A model generated the notes under the pieces. It was not told where the DNA came from, did not search any database, and was given only the letters and a program-made list of their open reading frames with translations. Position numbers and translations under genes: made by a program. Below are positions 1 to 8,908 of a DNA stretch of 64,000 nt, piece after piece; the stretch's first letter is position 1, and each line of letters begins with the position of its first letter. This stretch comes from Methanofastidiosum sp. (GTDB lineage Archaea; Methanobacteriota_B; Thermococci; Methanofastidiosales; Methanofastidiosaceae), in assembly GCA_035362715.1 (NCBI GenBank), contig DAOSDU010000004.1:1-64000 (forward strand), written 5' to 3'.

Positions 1-90
1 ATCAATCATTAAGGAATAGTTCTTTTTTGAATATTGTAATAGGGATAATACTAATTTATGGCGGCTTGAAATATACAAAAAAATAATATT

Positions 91-456
91 TTATTCCTTC
101 TGCCAGTTCCAGAACTTGTTGTTCGGCATCACATGCCATTCCGTATCCCGGCATTCAGTCCTCACTGGCACCCAAGTGCCTTTGATCTTTTTCACGGGAC
201 ATATGTAGCAGGGGCCAGGGCTTTGTTTTTTTGAATTGTCTTGATAGTTGCACCTGATGTATGAGAATGATCTGCTGACATGTGATCTCTTGACGTGTGG
301 GCAGACTATAGTGCCGCAACGGTCCCGTGTCGATACTATTCTTATGCACCTGTCGTGCACCTTCATCTTCCTGATGCTCACATACTCGGGTATGGTCTTC
401 TGGACCTGCATCCTATAAAAAAGTTCAAGTTTAGTTTGCGTCAAGTTGTTGCTCAT
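91..456 (-). CDS. Cys-rich small hypothetical protein
   Basis: A 121-residue protein with no family I recognise. It has several cysteine/histidine groups (DRC, DRCGTIVCPH, IRC, GPCYICP, TEC) that could bind zinc, and a Trp-rich C-terminus. Its codons favour G/C at the third position, like the propeller and recombinase genes that follow and unlike most of the window, which supports a real gene in an acquired block. The start is an ATG with no obvious Shine-Dalgarno. A shorter antisense frame overlaps it and looks like a shadow. Function cannot be inferred. Confidence 0.5.
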   Translation of the reverse strand: MSNNLTQTKLELFYRMQVQKTIPEYVSIRKMKVHDRCIRIVSTRDRCGTIVCPHVKRSHVSRSFSYIRCNYQDNSKKQSPGPCYICPVKKIKGTWVPVRTECRDTEWHVMPNNKFWNWQKE

Positions 457-590
457 GGCCTTAATTTTAGGGCCAGGTATATTATCGCTATCCTAGTGGG
501 AAGATGTATTTAGGATTAATTATAAGGAGGGATTAGAGTTTAAAAAACTTTTAATCAAATTAAGAAAAGAATAGAAAAGAAAAAATAAAT

Positions 591-1853
591 TTATTTAACT
601 TCGCACCCTTCGGCATCGGGGTGATTCTTGCACCTGTTCTCATCTAGTATCTTCAAGAATCTGTCTATTGGGAGGGATTTTGGAGCTATTTTTATTGCCC
701 TGTAAAGGTTGTAATTGTTCTGACCATGTTTTGGCCAGTTGGAGTTTGCATATGCGCTCATTGATTGCTGGTATGTCGCATATGTCCATCTTGAACTGCT
801 TTGAATTGCATAAAGATTGTAGTCGTTACTCCCTATGTAGATTGTCCCGTCTTCTCCTATTGAAGGTGATGACCTACCCGATCCAATGTAATATCGCCAC
901 TTATAATCGGTACGATCACCGCTGCCATTTGGGCTTATTGCATAAAGGTATCCGTCTTGGCTCCCTATATAGATTATACCGTCTGCACCGATTGCAGGAG
1001 AGGATGGAATACTACCGTCTGTTTCAAATCTCCACTTCAAATCACCGCTTGGAGTTATCGCATAAAGGTAATCGTCTGAGCTCCCAACGTATATTGTTCC
1101 GTCGGCACCTATTGCAGGAGATGAACGATTAATACCGTCATCTGTTTCATATCTCCACTTCAAATCACCGCTTGGAGTTATTGCGTAAAGGTAATAATCT
1201 GTGCTTCCGATGTATATCGTTCCGTCTGCTGCAACAGCAGGGGATGACCTAGCATAATCAGTGTCGATGTCATAAGTCCATTTCAATGCCCCACTTCGTG
1301 TTAATGCGTAAAGATTACCGTCATAGCTACCAACATAGATTGTGCCGTCTGCGCCGATTGCAGGTGATGAGTGGGCATAATCATCACTACCTATGTCATA
1401 TCTCCACTTCAAAGTACCGCTAGGCGTCAGAGCATAGAAGTAACCGTTATGGCTGATAAAGTAGATTGTGCCGTCTGAATCAATTGCAGGGGAAGAGCAG
1501 ATATAGTCTCCAGTGTCGTAAGTCCATTTTAACGATCCGCTTGGTGTCAGTGCATACAGAGAATAATCTTGAGATCCTATGTATATAGTGCCGTCAGGAG
1601 CTATTGCCGGTGCACCTGTAATGTAGTCTCCAGTTTCATATCTCCACTTCAAAGTACCGCTTGGAGTTATCGCATAAAAGTATCCGTCGCCGTCTCCGAC
1701 ATAGATTGTCCCGTCTGCACCAATTGCAGGGGGAGCATAGACGTAATCTTCTGTTTCGTAGGCCCATTTTAAATCTCCATCTGCGGCAAGAACCGCTCCG
1801 AAAGACGTTAGAAATATACTAACTAGTAAAACAGCTGTTATTTTTTTATTCAT
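591..1853 (-). CDS. secreted PQQ-like beta-propeller repeat protein
   Basis: 420 residues. The N-terminus (residues 1 to about 23: MNKK, hydrophobic core, then AVLA) is a signal peptide, so the protein is exported. The body is about eight repeats of roughly 40 residues built on LKWxY, SSPAIGADGTIYVGS and YLYAITPSG, the signature of PQQ/YVTN-type propeller blades. No catalytic residues are evident; archaeal relatives are mostly surface proteins of unknown ligand. The last 60 residues leave the repeat pattern and carry two Cys (NRCK, EGCE). The near-identical repeats also appear at DNA level and could recombine. The gene shares the higher GC look of its neighbours. Confidence 0.85.
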   Translation of the reverse strand: MNKKITAVLLVSIFLTSFGAVLAADGDLKWAYETEDYVYAPPAIGADGTIYVGDGDGYFYAITPSGTLKWRYETGDYITGAPAIAPDGTIYIGSQDYSLYALTPSGSLKWTYDTGDYICSSPAIDSDGTIYFISHNGYFYALTPSGTLKWRYDIGSDDYAHSSPAIGADGTIYVGSYDGNLYALTRSGALKWTYDIDTDYARSSPAVAADGTIYIGSTDYYLYAITPSGDLKWRYETDDGINRSSPAIGADGTIYVGSSDDYLYAITPSGDLKWRFETDGSIPSSPAIGADGIIYIGSQDGYLYAISPNGSGDRTDYKWRYYIGSGRSSPSIGEDGTIYIGSNDYNLYAIQSSSRWTYATYQQSMSAYANSNWPKHGQNNYNLYRAIKIAPKSLPIDRFLKILDENRCKNHPDAEGCEVK

Positions 1854-2064
1854 AATTAGTCACCATTATTGTTAGCAGAATATGAATTTTTATTCCTTTT
1901 AAGTATTTCGCCTAACTCGGCTAAGGCGTTTGCCACTAATTTTATGGCCAGTTCCATTAAACGAAATGGCCCTATCTTTTAATAGAAGCTGGAGATGTTA
2001 AAGGATCCTTTAATAAGAAAGGAAATAATTAAAATCAACGAGCAATAACCCCCGGCACTATCCC

Positions 2065-3285
2065 TTATTTTACCTTGCCCGCCATATTCCTGAACTCATT
2101 TTTTATTTCTGAGTCTGAGTCAATTGCTTCAATTAGCTCCATAATCTTCTTGAAAGTATGTAGTTTTGCACTGTCCTCCATTGTTTCGTTGATGAACTCT
2201 TCTCTCAGTATCCTGTTCTTCTTCTCCATCTCAAATACTTTCTCTTCTTTTAATGGCATACCGCATCTATAGCAGTACTCTGATGTCGGGCCGCAGTTCT
2301 CCCTGCACCTCGGGCATACTACTGGCCTTATGTTTCCATCGTCCATGGACTCCTCAGTTTTAATGCCATAAACCTTGCTGTAGATGGCCTTATCGATGTC
2401 CCTCCCGGAAAGGTGAACATAGACCTTGGGCATCTCAGATCCAAGCTGCCATCCAAGATAGTGGCACATTTCAGACTCGGTCAATTTTGATGCCAGGTGA
2501 GTTGCCCTGGTGTGCCTTAGAATATGCGGCGTTACTTTCTTCTCAATTTTGGAGTTATTTATTGCTCTTTTTAGCATGTTCTTGTATGATTCATAGAAGA
2601 GGGGCTTCCCAAAGTTCTTGTTCCCAGTTCCGACAAAAAGCGATTCGTTAGGATGGACGTTGGGGTGAATCTGAATCCAGTTTTTTATGTAGGGCTCAGC
2701 CATAACAAACGGAACCAATCGCTCTCCAGTTTTTCCCCTTACCTTTACCTTTCCGCCATAGTCGTTAAATGTCAGGTCTTTGAAGGTGATTGATGCAAGC
2801 TCACCAATTCTAAGGCCACAGTCATAAAGCAATGCAATTGCCGCCTTGTCCCGGAGATTTGTTGCTGATTCAATCAGCTTTAGTACCTCCTCCCTCGAGA
2901 GGATCTGTGGCTTTCTTGAGTGCTTTTTCTCTCCTTTTAGGGCTTTTAGTTCAGGCCAGTCTTCCCCTTTCAACCACTTGAAGAACTTCCTCAATGTCCT
3001 CCTGTACTCATTCTTGGATGAGTCAGAGATGTCCTCAATCTCGACCTTTTCCATGACCTCGATTATATCCTTGGAGTTCCATGCTGCAAAGTCCTTGTCC
3101 TTGTATCTCTGGCATATGAGCCTCAAATCTATCATATAGCGGAGAGTCCTTAGGATGCCTATTCTGCCCGCAATCAGGTAGCTTTTGAACTCTCTAATTG
3201 TATTAATATTGGAGTCAGTTATGTCTGAATTAATCAAACGCCCCTCTTCTTTCGAAAGCAAAACCTTTTCTTTGTAAATTCCCAT
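2065..3285 (-). CDS. tyrosine recombinase/integrase with C-terminal zinc ribbon
   Basis: 406 residues. An N-terminal SAM-like DNA-binding half (about 25-115) is followed by the catalytic domain (about 125-310). The catalytic set can be read: R159 in CGLRIGEL, Lys near 181-185, H254 and R257 in HILRHTR, nucleophile Y289 in KVYVH. The usual second His/Trp position is Trp279 (YLGW), which is tolerated in the family. A zinc ribbon follows (C324, C327, C331, C338, C341), then a helical tail. This layout is common in archaeal integrases of chromosomal and viral origin. It could be a Xer-like resolvase or the integrase of a degraded element; no flanking att duplication was seen, and the only tRNA lies 6 kb away. 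Confidence 0.88.
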   Translation of the reverse strand: MGIYKEKVLLSKEEGRLINSDITDSNINTIREFKSYLIAGRIGILRTLRYMIDLRLICQRYKDKDFAAWNSKDIIEVMEKVEIEDISDSSKNEYRRTLRKFFKWLKGEDWPELKALKGEKKHSRKPQILSREEVLKLIESATNLRDKAAIALLYDCGLRIGELASITFKDLTFNDYGGKVKVRGKTGERLVPFVMAEPYIKNWIQIHPNVHPNESLFVGTGNKNFGKPLFYESYKNMLKRAINNSKIEKKVTPHILRHTRATHLASKLTESEMCHYLGWQLGSEMPKVYVHLSGRDIDKAIYSKVYGIKTEESMDDGNIRPVVCPRCRENCGPTSEYCYRCGMPLKEEKVFEMEKKNRILREEFINETMEDSAKLHTFKKIMELIEAIDSDSEIKNEFRNMAGKVK

Positions 3286-3554
3286 AAATTGAGAATAGGC
3301 ATTTGTGATATATACATTATCCTAACGCACTGGGAATAAATAAACGTGTCCTTCCCCCGCATCATTTCTATTGGGTTTTGGGTTATAGAGAATTTGTTAA
3401 TTTTAAGGCCAAATTAATCGTCTCTATTTGATTTAGGTAAGCTATAGTTTAGTATTAATAAAAATATAATGATCATGTATTAGCATATTCTAATAAAGTT
3501 AGGATAACCGAAAAACTTATAAATTGAAATAACGATTAAGATAATGGTGAGATT

Positions 3555-4073
3555 ATGGCTGAAGAGCTAATTAAAAAAATATTGGTACCTGTGGATGGAT
3601 CTAATGCTTCGCAGAAAGCCTTAGACTATGCAGGTTGGGTATCTGGTAAAACTGGAGCTAGCATAATGTTACTCCATGTAATTGACGCAGGTAAGTTCAA
3701 TACTTCTTATGAAGCTATGGACAGATTTCAACCTGAGTGGGAAGATAAAATTAAAGGTACAGATGATATTAAGAGATATTCTCCATTTTTTGAAGAACAG
3801 CTAAGCTGTATGATTGAAGATCCAGTTTGCAAGAGAGGTAGCAATCTCCTTAAAGAAATGGCCAAATATGCAGAAAAATATAAAGTAAAGACAAAGACTA
3901 TGATGAAACTAGGAAAAACTGTAGATACAATCATACAAGTAGCCGAAGAAGAAAATTGCGATCAGATAATTGTTGGAAAGACAGGACTTACTGGAATCAG
4001 AAAGATTGTTATGGGGAATGCAGCAGAAGACGTAGCTCAATATGCTCATTGCAGAGTCACTGTTGTAGCTTAA
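3555..4073 (+). CDS. universal stress protein (UspA family)
   Basis: 172 residues, single Usp domain. The N-terminus KKILVPVDGSNAS is the first beta strand and nucleotide loop, and the C-terminus has the ATP-binding GKTGLTG...GNAAEDV signature and a closing VTVVA strand. An insertion around residues 60-95 carries two Cys. It stands alone behind a 269-base intergenic stretch; a TATA-like ACTTATAAAT lies about 35-45 bases before the ATG. Its role is presumed cytoplasmic ATP-binding stress response; the specific partner is unknown. Confidence 0.88.
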   Translation: MAEELIKKILVPVDGSNASQKALDYAGWVSGKTGASIMLLHVIDAGKFNTSYEAMDRFQPEWEDKIKGTDDIKRYSPFFEEQLSCMIEDPVCKRGSNLLKEMAKYAEKYKVKTKTMMKLGKTVDTIIQVAEEENCDQIIVGKTGLTGIRKIVMGNAAEDVAQYAHCRVTVVA

Positions 4074-4099
4074 ATAATTATTATTTTAATTTTTTTTAT

Positions 4100-4459
4100 C
4101 TACATTTTAATTTTTGTATTATGATTATGGCGTTGCGCCTCATCAATCTCAATGTCTAGAAAGTAGTTTATTACAGTCCTGATAGCAACTATTGCACCTA
4201 AGATTGCAACTTCTTGTAAGCTTGGCTTCAATATAGTTCTAATTATATCGGCAGCGATAAGAAACTCCAATCCCAGTAGTAAGTAAGTTCCAAGTGTTAC
4301 TCTAAGTATATCAGTGTCTTTTAGAGAAATATTGGCCTTTAATCTTTTTAGTTCAATTTTTAAAAATTTGATGATTGATAGTAAACTACCGTAGACAATT
4401 ACAGATATGCCTATTAACCCAATTGTCCATGCAATATATTCAATAATAAGAACAAACAT
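4100..4459 (-). CDS. DUF1622 family membrane protein
   Basis: About 119 residues with two to three hydrophobic helices and the DUF1622 pattern: an amphipathic RLKANISLKDTDILRVTLGTY stretch (written here as its start and end), then LLGLEFLIAADIIRTI, then a VAILGAIVAIRTVINYFLDIEI helix region. The family is widespread in prokaryotes with no settled function. I chose the ATG at 4459 over a TTG one codon upstream. It is convergent with the UspA gene, so the two are not co-transcribed. Confidence 0.8.
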   Translation of the reverse strand: MFVLIIEYIAWTIGLIGISVIVYGSLLSIIKFLKIELKRLKANISLKDTDILRVTLGTYLLLGLEFLIAADIIRTILKPSLQEVAILGAIVAIRTVINYFLDIEIDEAQRHNHNTKIKM

Positions 4460-4717
4460 CAAATCATCTCTTAATGATTATATACTCTAGTTTGGTATAT
4501 TACGTTTACTATTACTCAAAAAATATGAGGAAAAATGTAGAGCCGTAAAGAACATTCTAGTTAGTTAAACAAATGATGATATAAAATCATTAATTATCGT
4601 TTTTAGTAAATTTAAATTGCTTTTAATATAAAATATCGATTATTAATTACTTTTTTAAATATATAATCAGGATTGAACGAAAGACTTAAATAGAACAATT
4701 ACTATATTAAGATGTCC

Positions 4718-4742
4718 AACATGCCATTTTCAAAAGCATGTT
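4718..4742 (+). promoter_or_regulatory. inverted repeat in the transcarbamylase leader
   Basis: AACATGC (4718-4724) and GCATGTT (4736-4742) form a perfect 7-base inverted repeat with an 11-base gap. It lies between a TATA-like ACTTAAATAG (about 4684) and the GGAGG ribosome site (about 4750) of the transcarbamylase gene. It overlaps or follows the expected transcription start, so it could be a repressor operator or an mRNA hairpin. No regulator gene is adjacent. Confidence 0.4.
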
Positions 4743-4762
4743 AGGAAAATGGAGGAATTTAA

Positions 4763-5845
4763 ATGGTATGTCCTGCAACTAAGTTAGCCGGAAAAGATAT
4801 GATATCTACTCAAGAATGGACTAAAGAAGGACTTGATACAGTCCTCGCAATTGCCGACAGATTGAAAGAGATGTGGGCCTGTGGCCACATGCCCCAGATT
4901 CTCGATAGAAAAACACTCTTTATGATGTTCTACAACTCCTCTCTTAGAACAAGAAATTCTTTTGAAGTAGGAATGACCCAATTGGGAGGTCATGCCCAGT
5001 TCTTGGACTCTTCAGCATCCTACACACCAATTGATGCTTTAGAATCAGCCCCTGGAAGAGAAAGAGTAAAAGATACAGCCCAAGTTCTTGACAGATATGG
5101 AGAGGGATTGGCTATTAGGGTATTTGGTAAGCCAGTAAATATGGTCTATGGTGCTGGAAACCAGATGATTAGAAACTTTGCAAAATATTGTTCTATACCT
5201 GTTCTAGATATGGATTGTGATATGTACCACCCGCACCAAGCGTTGTGTGACCTTATGACTTTAAGAGAAAAATTCGGCCCTCACAATTTAAAGGGCAAGA
5301 AATTTGTCATGAGCTGGGCAACAGCCCCAAGTCCATGGAAACCCCTGGCCGTCGCACATTCCAATATTGAACTTATGACAAGATATGATATGGATGTTAC
5401 CGTAGCATATCCGAAAGAGTTCCCTCTTGATGAAAGAATTCTTAAAAACGCTAAAGAAAACGCAGAAGAATGTGGAAGAACTTTTGAAATCGTCCACGAT
5501 ATGGATGAAGCATTTGAAGGTGCAGATGTTGTCTATCCAAAAGGTTGGACAAGTATTAACCATCTTCCAACATTGAAGGACCCAACAAAGAAACCTGACG
5601 AAGAAAAGATCATGTCGTTGCTCAAGAAGTATGAAGTCGAAAAATCCTGGACATGTAATGCCGACAGGATGAAAAAGACAAACAATGCTTACTACATGCA
5701 CTGTCTACCTGCTGATGTCAAAGACGGATGGGAAGTCACACCTGAAGTTATTGACGGTCCAAGAAGTATCGTAATTGACGAAGCAGAAAACAGATTGCAC
5801 GTACAGAAGGGTGTTCTAGCAGCTGTATTGGGCGGAAGAGTATAA
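4763..5845 (+). CDS. knotted transcarbamylase of the N-acetylornithine/YgeW type
   Basis: 360 residues. It carries the carbamoyl-phosphate loop as SLRTR (not STRTR), the HP(H)Q site, HCLP near the C-terminus, and the ending DEAENRLHVQKGVLAA, which matches N-acetyl/N-succinylornithine carbamoyltransferases and YgeW rather than ordinary ArgF or PyrB. The long central segment after KGKKFVMSWA fits the trefoil-knotted subgroup. GGAGG precedes the ATG. The next gene is carbamate kinase, which usually means the reverse, ATP-yielding direction: phosphorolysis of a ureido compound to carbamoyl phosphate. The substrate cannot be read from sequence; ornithine-type anabolism is the alternative. Confidence 0.8.
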   Translation: MVCPATKLAGKDMISTQEWTKEGLDTVLAIADRLKEMWACGHMPQILDRKTLFMMFYNSSLRTRNSFEVGMTQLGGHAQFLDSSASYTPIDALESAPGRERVKDTAQVLDRYGEGLAIRVFGKPVNMVYGAGNQMIRNFAKYCSIPVLDMDCDMYHPHQALCDLMTLREKFGPHNLKGKKFVMSWATAPSPWKPLAVAHSNIELMTRYDMDVTVAYPKEFPLDERILKNAKENAEECGRTFEIVHDMDEAFEGADVVYPKGWTSINHLPTLKDPTKKPDEEKIMSLLKKYEVEKSWTCNADRMKKTNNAYYMHCLPADVKDGWEVTPEVIDGPRSIVIDEAENRLHVQKGVLAAVLGGRV

Positions 5846-5887
5846 TTTAATATTTTATTTTATTTTTAAATAGGAAAAGGTGATTTT

Positions 5888-6892
5888 ATAGAAACTATTG
5901 TTGTTGCACTTGGTGGAAACGCCATAAAACAAGCTCAAGAAAAAGGAACTCATGAAGAGCAGTTTAGAAACGTCGAAATTGCTTGTGAAGCTATTTTAAA
6001 ATTAATAAAGGATGGATACGAAGTTGTAATCACACATGGTAATGGTCCACAATCAGGAAATTTAATGGTTCAACAGGACGCTGCTGTAGCTATTGTCCCC
6101 CCAATGCCAATGGATGCTGTAGGCGCCATGACTCAGGGACAGATTGGGTATATGATACAACAGACTCTTCAGAATATGATGAAGATGAAAAAGATGAACA
6201 TCCCAGTTGCTACTGTTGTTACGCAAGTAGTTGTATCCAAAGATGACCCTGATTTCCAAGACCCTTCAAAACCTGTTGGTAATTTTTTCTCAGAAACAGA
6301 GGCGAAAAGAATTGCTGCTGAAACAGGATATGTAATTGATCCAAAACCAGGCCAAGAACATATTGATAAGAAGATGAAAGGGCACGTGATAAAAAAAGTA
6401 AAGCCTACAGGGGATAAACCATATAGGAGAGTCGTTCCCTCCCCAGACCCAGTACGGCCTGCAGAAGCTGTAGCGATTAAAAAACTTGTGGATAGTAATG
6501 TTATTGTTATTGCATCAGGTGGCGGTGGGGTACCTGTTGTAGAGGACAAAAATGGCATTTTAATGGGAATTGATGGTGTAATTGATAAAGATAAGGCCGG
6601 AGAGAGACTTGCAGAGGCTGTTGAAGCTGATATCTTTTTAGTACTTACAGATGTTGAAGTCGCCTATTTGAATTTTGGGAAGCCGGATCAGAAACCAGTT
6701 AACAAAATGACTGTTGCAGAAGCTAAAAAGTATATGAAAGAGGGCCACTTCCTTGCAGGTAGTATGGGGCCAAAAGTCTTGGCATGTATAAGATTCATAG
6801 AAGAAGCCAAGGGAAAGAAAGCCGTTATTACGTCCCTTAACAAGGCAGAAGATGCTCTAAAAGGAATAACAGGGACTACCATTGTTCCTTAA
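5888..6892 (+). CDS. arcC: carbamate kinase, apparent ATA start
   Basis: Converts carbamoyl phosphate plus ADP to ATP and carbamate. Homology runs without break from ETIVVALGGNAI through THGNGPQ, the VVPSPDP and ASGGGGVPV loops, to the SMGPKV and GTTIV end, about 334 residues, normal for the family. The frame has no ATG, GTG or TTG before 6065, which would delete the whole N-terminal nucleotide-site region. The natural start is ATA at 5888, four to five bases after AGGTGA. The transcarbamylase lies just upstream and the cupin gene just downstream, so one operon is likely. A real AUA start or an ATG-to-ATA change are both possible. Confidence 0.85.
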   Translation: METIVVALGGNAIKQAQEKGTHEEQFRNVEIACEAILKLIKDGYEVVITHGNGPQSGNLMVQQDAAVAIVPPMPMDAVGAMTQGQIGYMIQQTLQNMMKMKKMNIPVATVVTQVVVSKDDPDFQDPSKPVGNFFSETEAKRIAAETGYVIDPKPGQEHIDKKMKGHVIKKVKPTGDKPYRRVVPSPDPVRPAEAVAIKKLVDSNVIVIASGGGGVPVVEDKNGILMGIDGVIDKDKAGERLAEAVEADIFLVLTDVEVAYLNFGKPDQKPVNKMTVAEAKKYMKEGHFLAGSMGPKVLACIRFIEEAKGKKAVITSLNKAEDALKGITGTTIVP

Positions 6893-6904
6893 AGGAGGTA
6901 AATT

Positions 6905-7255
6905 ATGGGAATGATAGTAAAATATGAGAAGGATACGACAATATTTACTCCAAACTTGCATTTTGACTGTGATTCTCGTTGGTATTTTAAGAAAGGTGAG
7001 CCAACTGGAACTATGTCTGTCCTGAGGTCTGATTTTAAAAAGGGTGGTTGGGCAGACTGGCATGATCATGCAAGTGCAGATCAAGCCTATTATGTCATAA
7101 AGGGAAAAGTAAGAGTCTGGATGGATAGTGAAGATAACTATGCGGATCTCGGCCCTGGTGACATGGTAATATTTCCAATGGGCAGAAAACATAAACTAAA
7201 GAATATGACCGATGGAGAATTATCTCTTGTAGCTATGAACGCACCAGCTTTATAA
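6905..7255 (+). CDS. small cupin-domain protein
   Basis: 116 residues, a single beta-barrel cupin. Metal-ligand positions are visible as WHDHASADQAYYVI (two His, then Gln/Tyr) and the second motif PGDMVIFPMGRKHK. GGAGG precedes the ATG, and the gene follows carbamate kinase by 12 bases. Cupins in ureide pathways include ureidoglycine aminohydrolase, but this one is short and generic; it may be an enzyme or a ligand-binding accessory of the transcarbamylase operon. Confidence 0.75.
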   Translation: MGMIVKYEKDTTIFTPNLHFDCDSRWYFKKGEPTGTMSVLRSDFKKGGWADWHDHASADQAYYVIKGKVRVWMDSEDNYADLGPGDMVIFPMGRKHKLKNMTDGELSLVAMNAPAL

Positions 7256-7342
7256 TTTTATTTTTTATTTTATAGATATTAAAATTATTTCCCGTATATC
7301 AATTACAAAAACCTATATAAGGAATAAATTTAAACTCTTTCT

Positions 7343-8908
7343 ATGAGATATGTGGTAGTTACCGGAGGAGTTATTTCTGGTCTGGGAAAGGGTGTGACTA
7401 CCGCCTCTATATCCAAAATAATTCAATCAATGGGACACAAAGTTACCGTTGTTAAAATTGACCCATATGTTAATGTTGATGCGGGAACTATGTCTCCTTT
7501 TGAGCACGGAGAAGTTTTTGTTTTGGATGATGGAGGAGAGGTAGACCTAGATCTTGGAAATTACGAAAGATTTCTTAATATACATCTGACCAAAGCACAT
7601 AATATCACGACAGGGAAAGTATATCTTAAAGTCATTGAAAAGGAAAGAAAGGGTGACTATCTTGGCAAAACAGTTCAGATTATCCCCCACATCACTGATG
7701 AAATAAAAGCTGGAATAAGGAATGTTGCAAAAGGTCATGATGTAACTGTTATTGAAGTTGGAGGAACAGTCGGAGATATCGAGAGTATGCCCTTCCTTGA
7801 AGCTTTAAGACAGCTTTCCATTGAAGAAGACGTTGTTTTTATCCATGTTACACTTGTACCGAACCTAAGTGTTGTCGGAGAGCCAAAGACAAAGCCCACT
7901 CAACACTCGGTAAAAGCGCTAAGGGAAGTCGGAATTAGCCCACATATAATTGTCTGCAGAAGTGTTGAAAAGTTAAATGAAAAATCAAAAGAAAAAATTG
8001 CACTTTTTACAAATGTGAGAGTTGATCATGTTATCAGCGCTCCTGATGTTGAAGATATTCATTATATCCCTCTTATTTTTAATGGAGAGAAGATAGGGCA
8101 AAAAATTTTAGATCAATTTAAAATGGACGGGAAACCAAATCTTACGCTGTGGAAATCAATTCTTTGCAAAGATTATAAAAAAGATGTCAATCTTGCGATT
8201 GTAGGTAAGTATGCCGACCTCCATGATTCTTACCTCAGTATTTCCCAGGCACTAAAGCACGCTTCATTTAAAACCTGTTATAAAACAAATATATCTTGGA
8301 TCGAGGCAGAGGAGTTTGAAAATAAAAAGATATCAGATGAACTAGACAAATTCGATGGTGTTTTAGTTCCTGGAGGATTTGGATCAAGGGGTGTAGAGGG
8401 CAAAATAAATGTAATAAAATATGCTAGGGAAAACGATATCCCCTATTTAGGCATATGTCTTGGTTTCCAGCTTGCCGTCATAGAATACGCTAGAAATGTC
8501 TGTGGCCTTAAAAATGCAAATACAACTGAAGTTTGTGATACGGAACACCCTGTCATTGATTTACTGCCTGAGCAAAAGAAGATTTCATCTAAAGGTGGGA
8601 CTATGAGGCTTGGCGCTTCAGAAATTCTTCTTGATAAAAACTCTATGATCTATTCATTGTACAAGACTGATAAGATTTACGAAAGGCATAGACACAGATA
8701 CGAAGTTAACAGGGATTATATAGATGCGCTTCTAAAAGATAAGCGCCTTATATTTTCAGGAAGATCCCCAAATGGCCTTATGGAAGTTCTAGAAATAAAA
8801 GACCATCCGTTCTTCCTAGGAACTCAATTCCATCCTGAATTTAAATCAAGGGTAGAGGCGGTAGCCCCAACATTTTATGGGCTTGTAAAAGCAATGGGTG
8901 AAAAATAA
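7343..8908 (+). CDS. pyrG: CTP synthase
   Basis: Makes CTP from UTP, ATP and glutamine. 521 residues: synthetase domain with VVTGGVISGLGKGV at the N-terminus and the DPYVNVDAGTMSP loop, then a class I glutaminase domain with nucleophile Cys in GICLGFQ and the FHPE His-Glu pair. Length is normal. A TATA-like CCTATATAAGG sits about 28 bases before the ATG and no Shine-Dalgarno is seen, which fits a leaderless mRNA. Its stop overlaps the next start (TAATG). Confidence 0.97.
   Translation: MRYVVVTGGVISGLGKGVTTASISKIIQSMGHKVTVVKIDPYVNVDAGTMSPFEHGEVFVLDDGGEVDLDLGNYERFLNIHLTKAHNITTGKVYLKVIEKERKGDYLGKTVQIIPHITDEIKAGIRNVAKGHDVTVIEVGGTVGDIESMPFLEALRQLSIEEDVVFIHVTLVPNLSVVGEPKTKPTQHSVKALREVGISPHIIVCRSVEKLNEKSKEKIALFTNVRVDHVISAPDVEDIHYIPLIFNGEKIGQKILDQFKMDGKPNLTLWKSILCKDYKKDVNLAIVGKYADLHDSYLSISQALKHASFKTCYKTNISWIEAEEFENKKISDELDKFDGVLVPGGFGSRGVEGKINVIKYARENDIPYLGICLGFQLAVIEYARNVCGLKNANTTEVCDTEHPVIDLLPEQKKISSKGGTMRLGASEILLDKNSMIYSLYKTDKIYERHRHRYEVNRDYIDALLKDKRLIFSGRSPNGLMEVLEIKDHPFFLGTQFHPEFKSRVEAVAPTFYGLVKAMGEK

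Noticed and set aside
457..474. TGGCC...GGCCA short inverted repeat downstream of the propeller gene
   Set aside because: Stem of five bases with no T-run; similar GGCC pairs occur often in this genome, so no function can be claimed.
591..1853. Regular DNA repeats about 120-130 bases long
   Set aside because: They encode the propeller blades in frame; not a CRISPR or satellite array.
1854..2064. Intergenic sequence between recombinase and propeller as an attachment site
   Set aside because: No matching copy elsewhere in the window could be found by eye.
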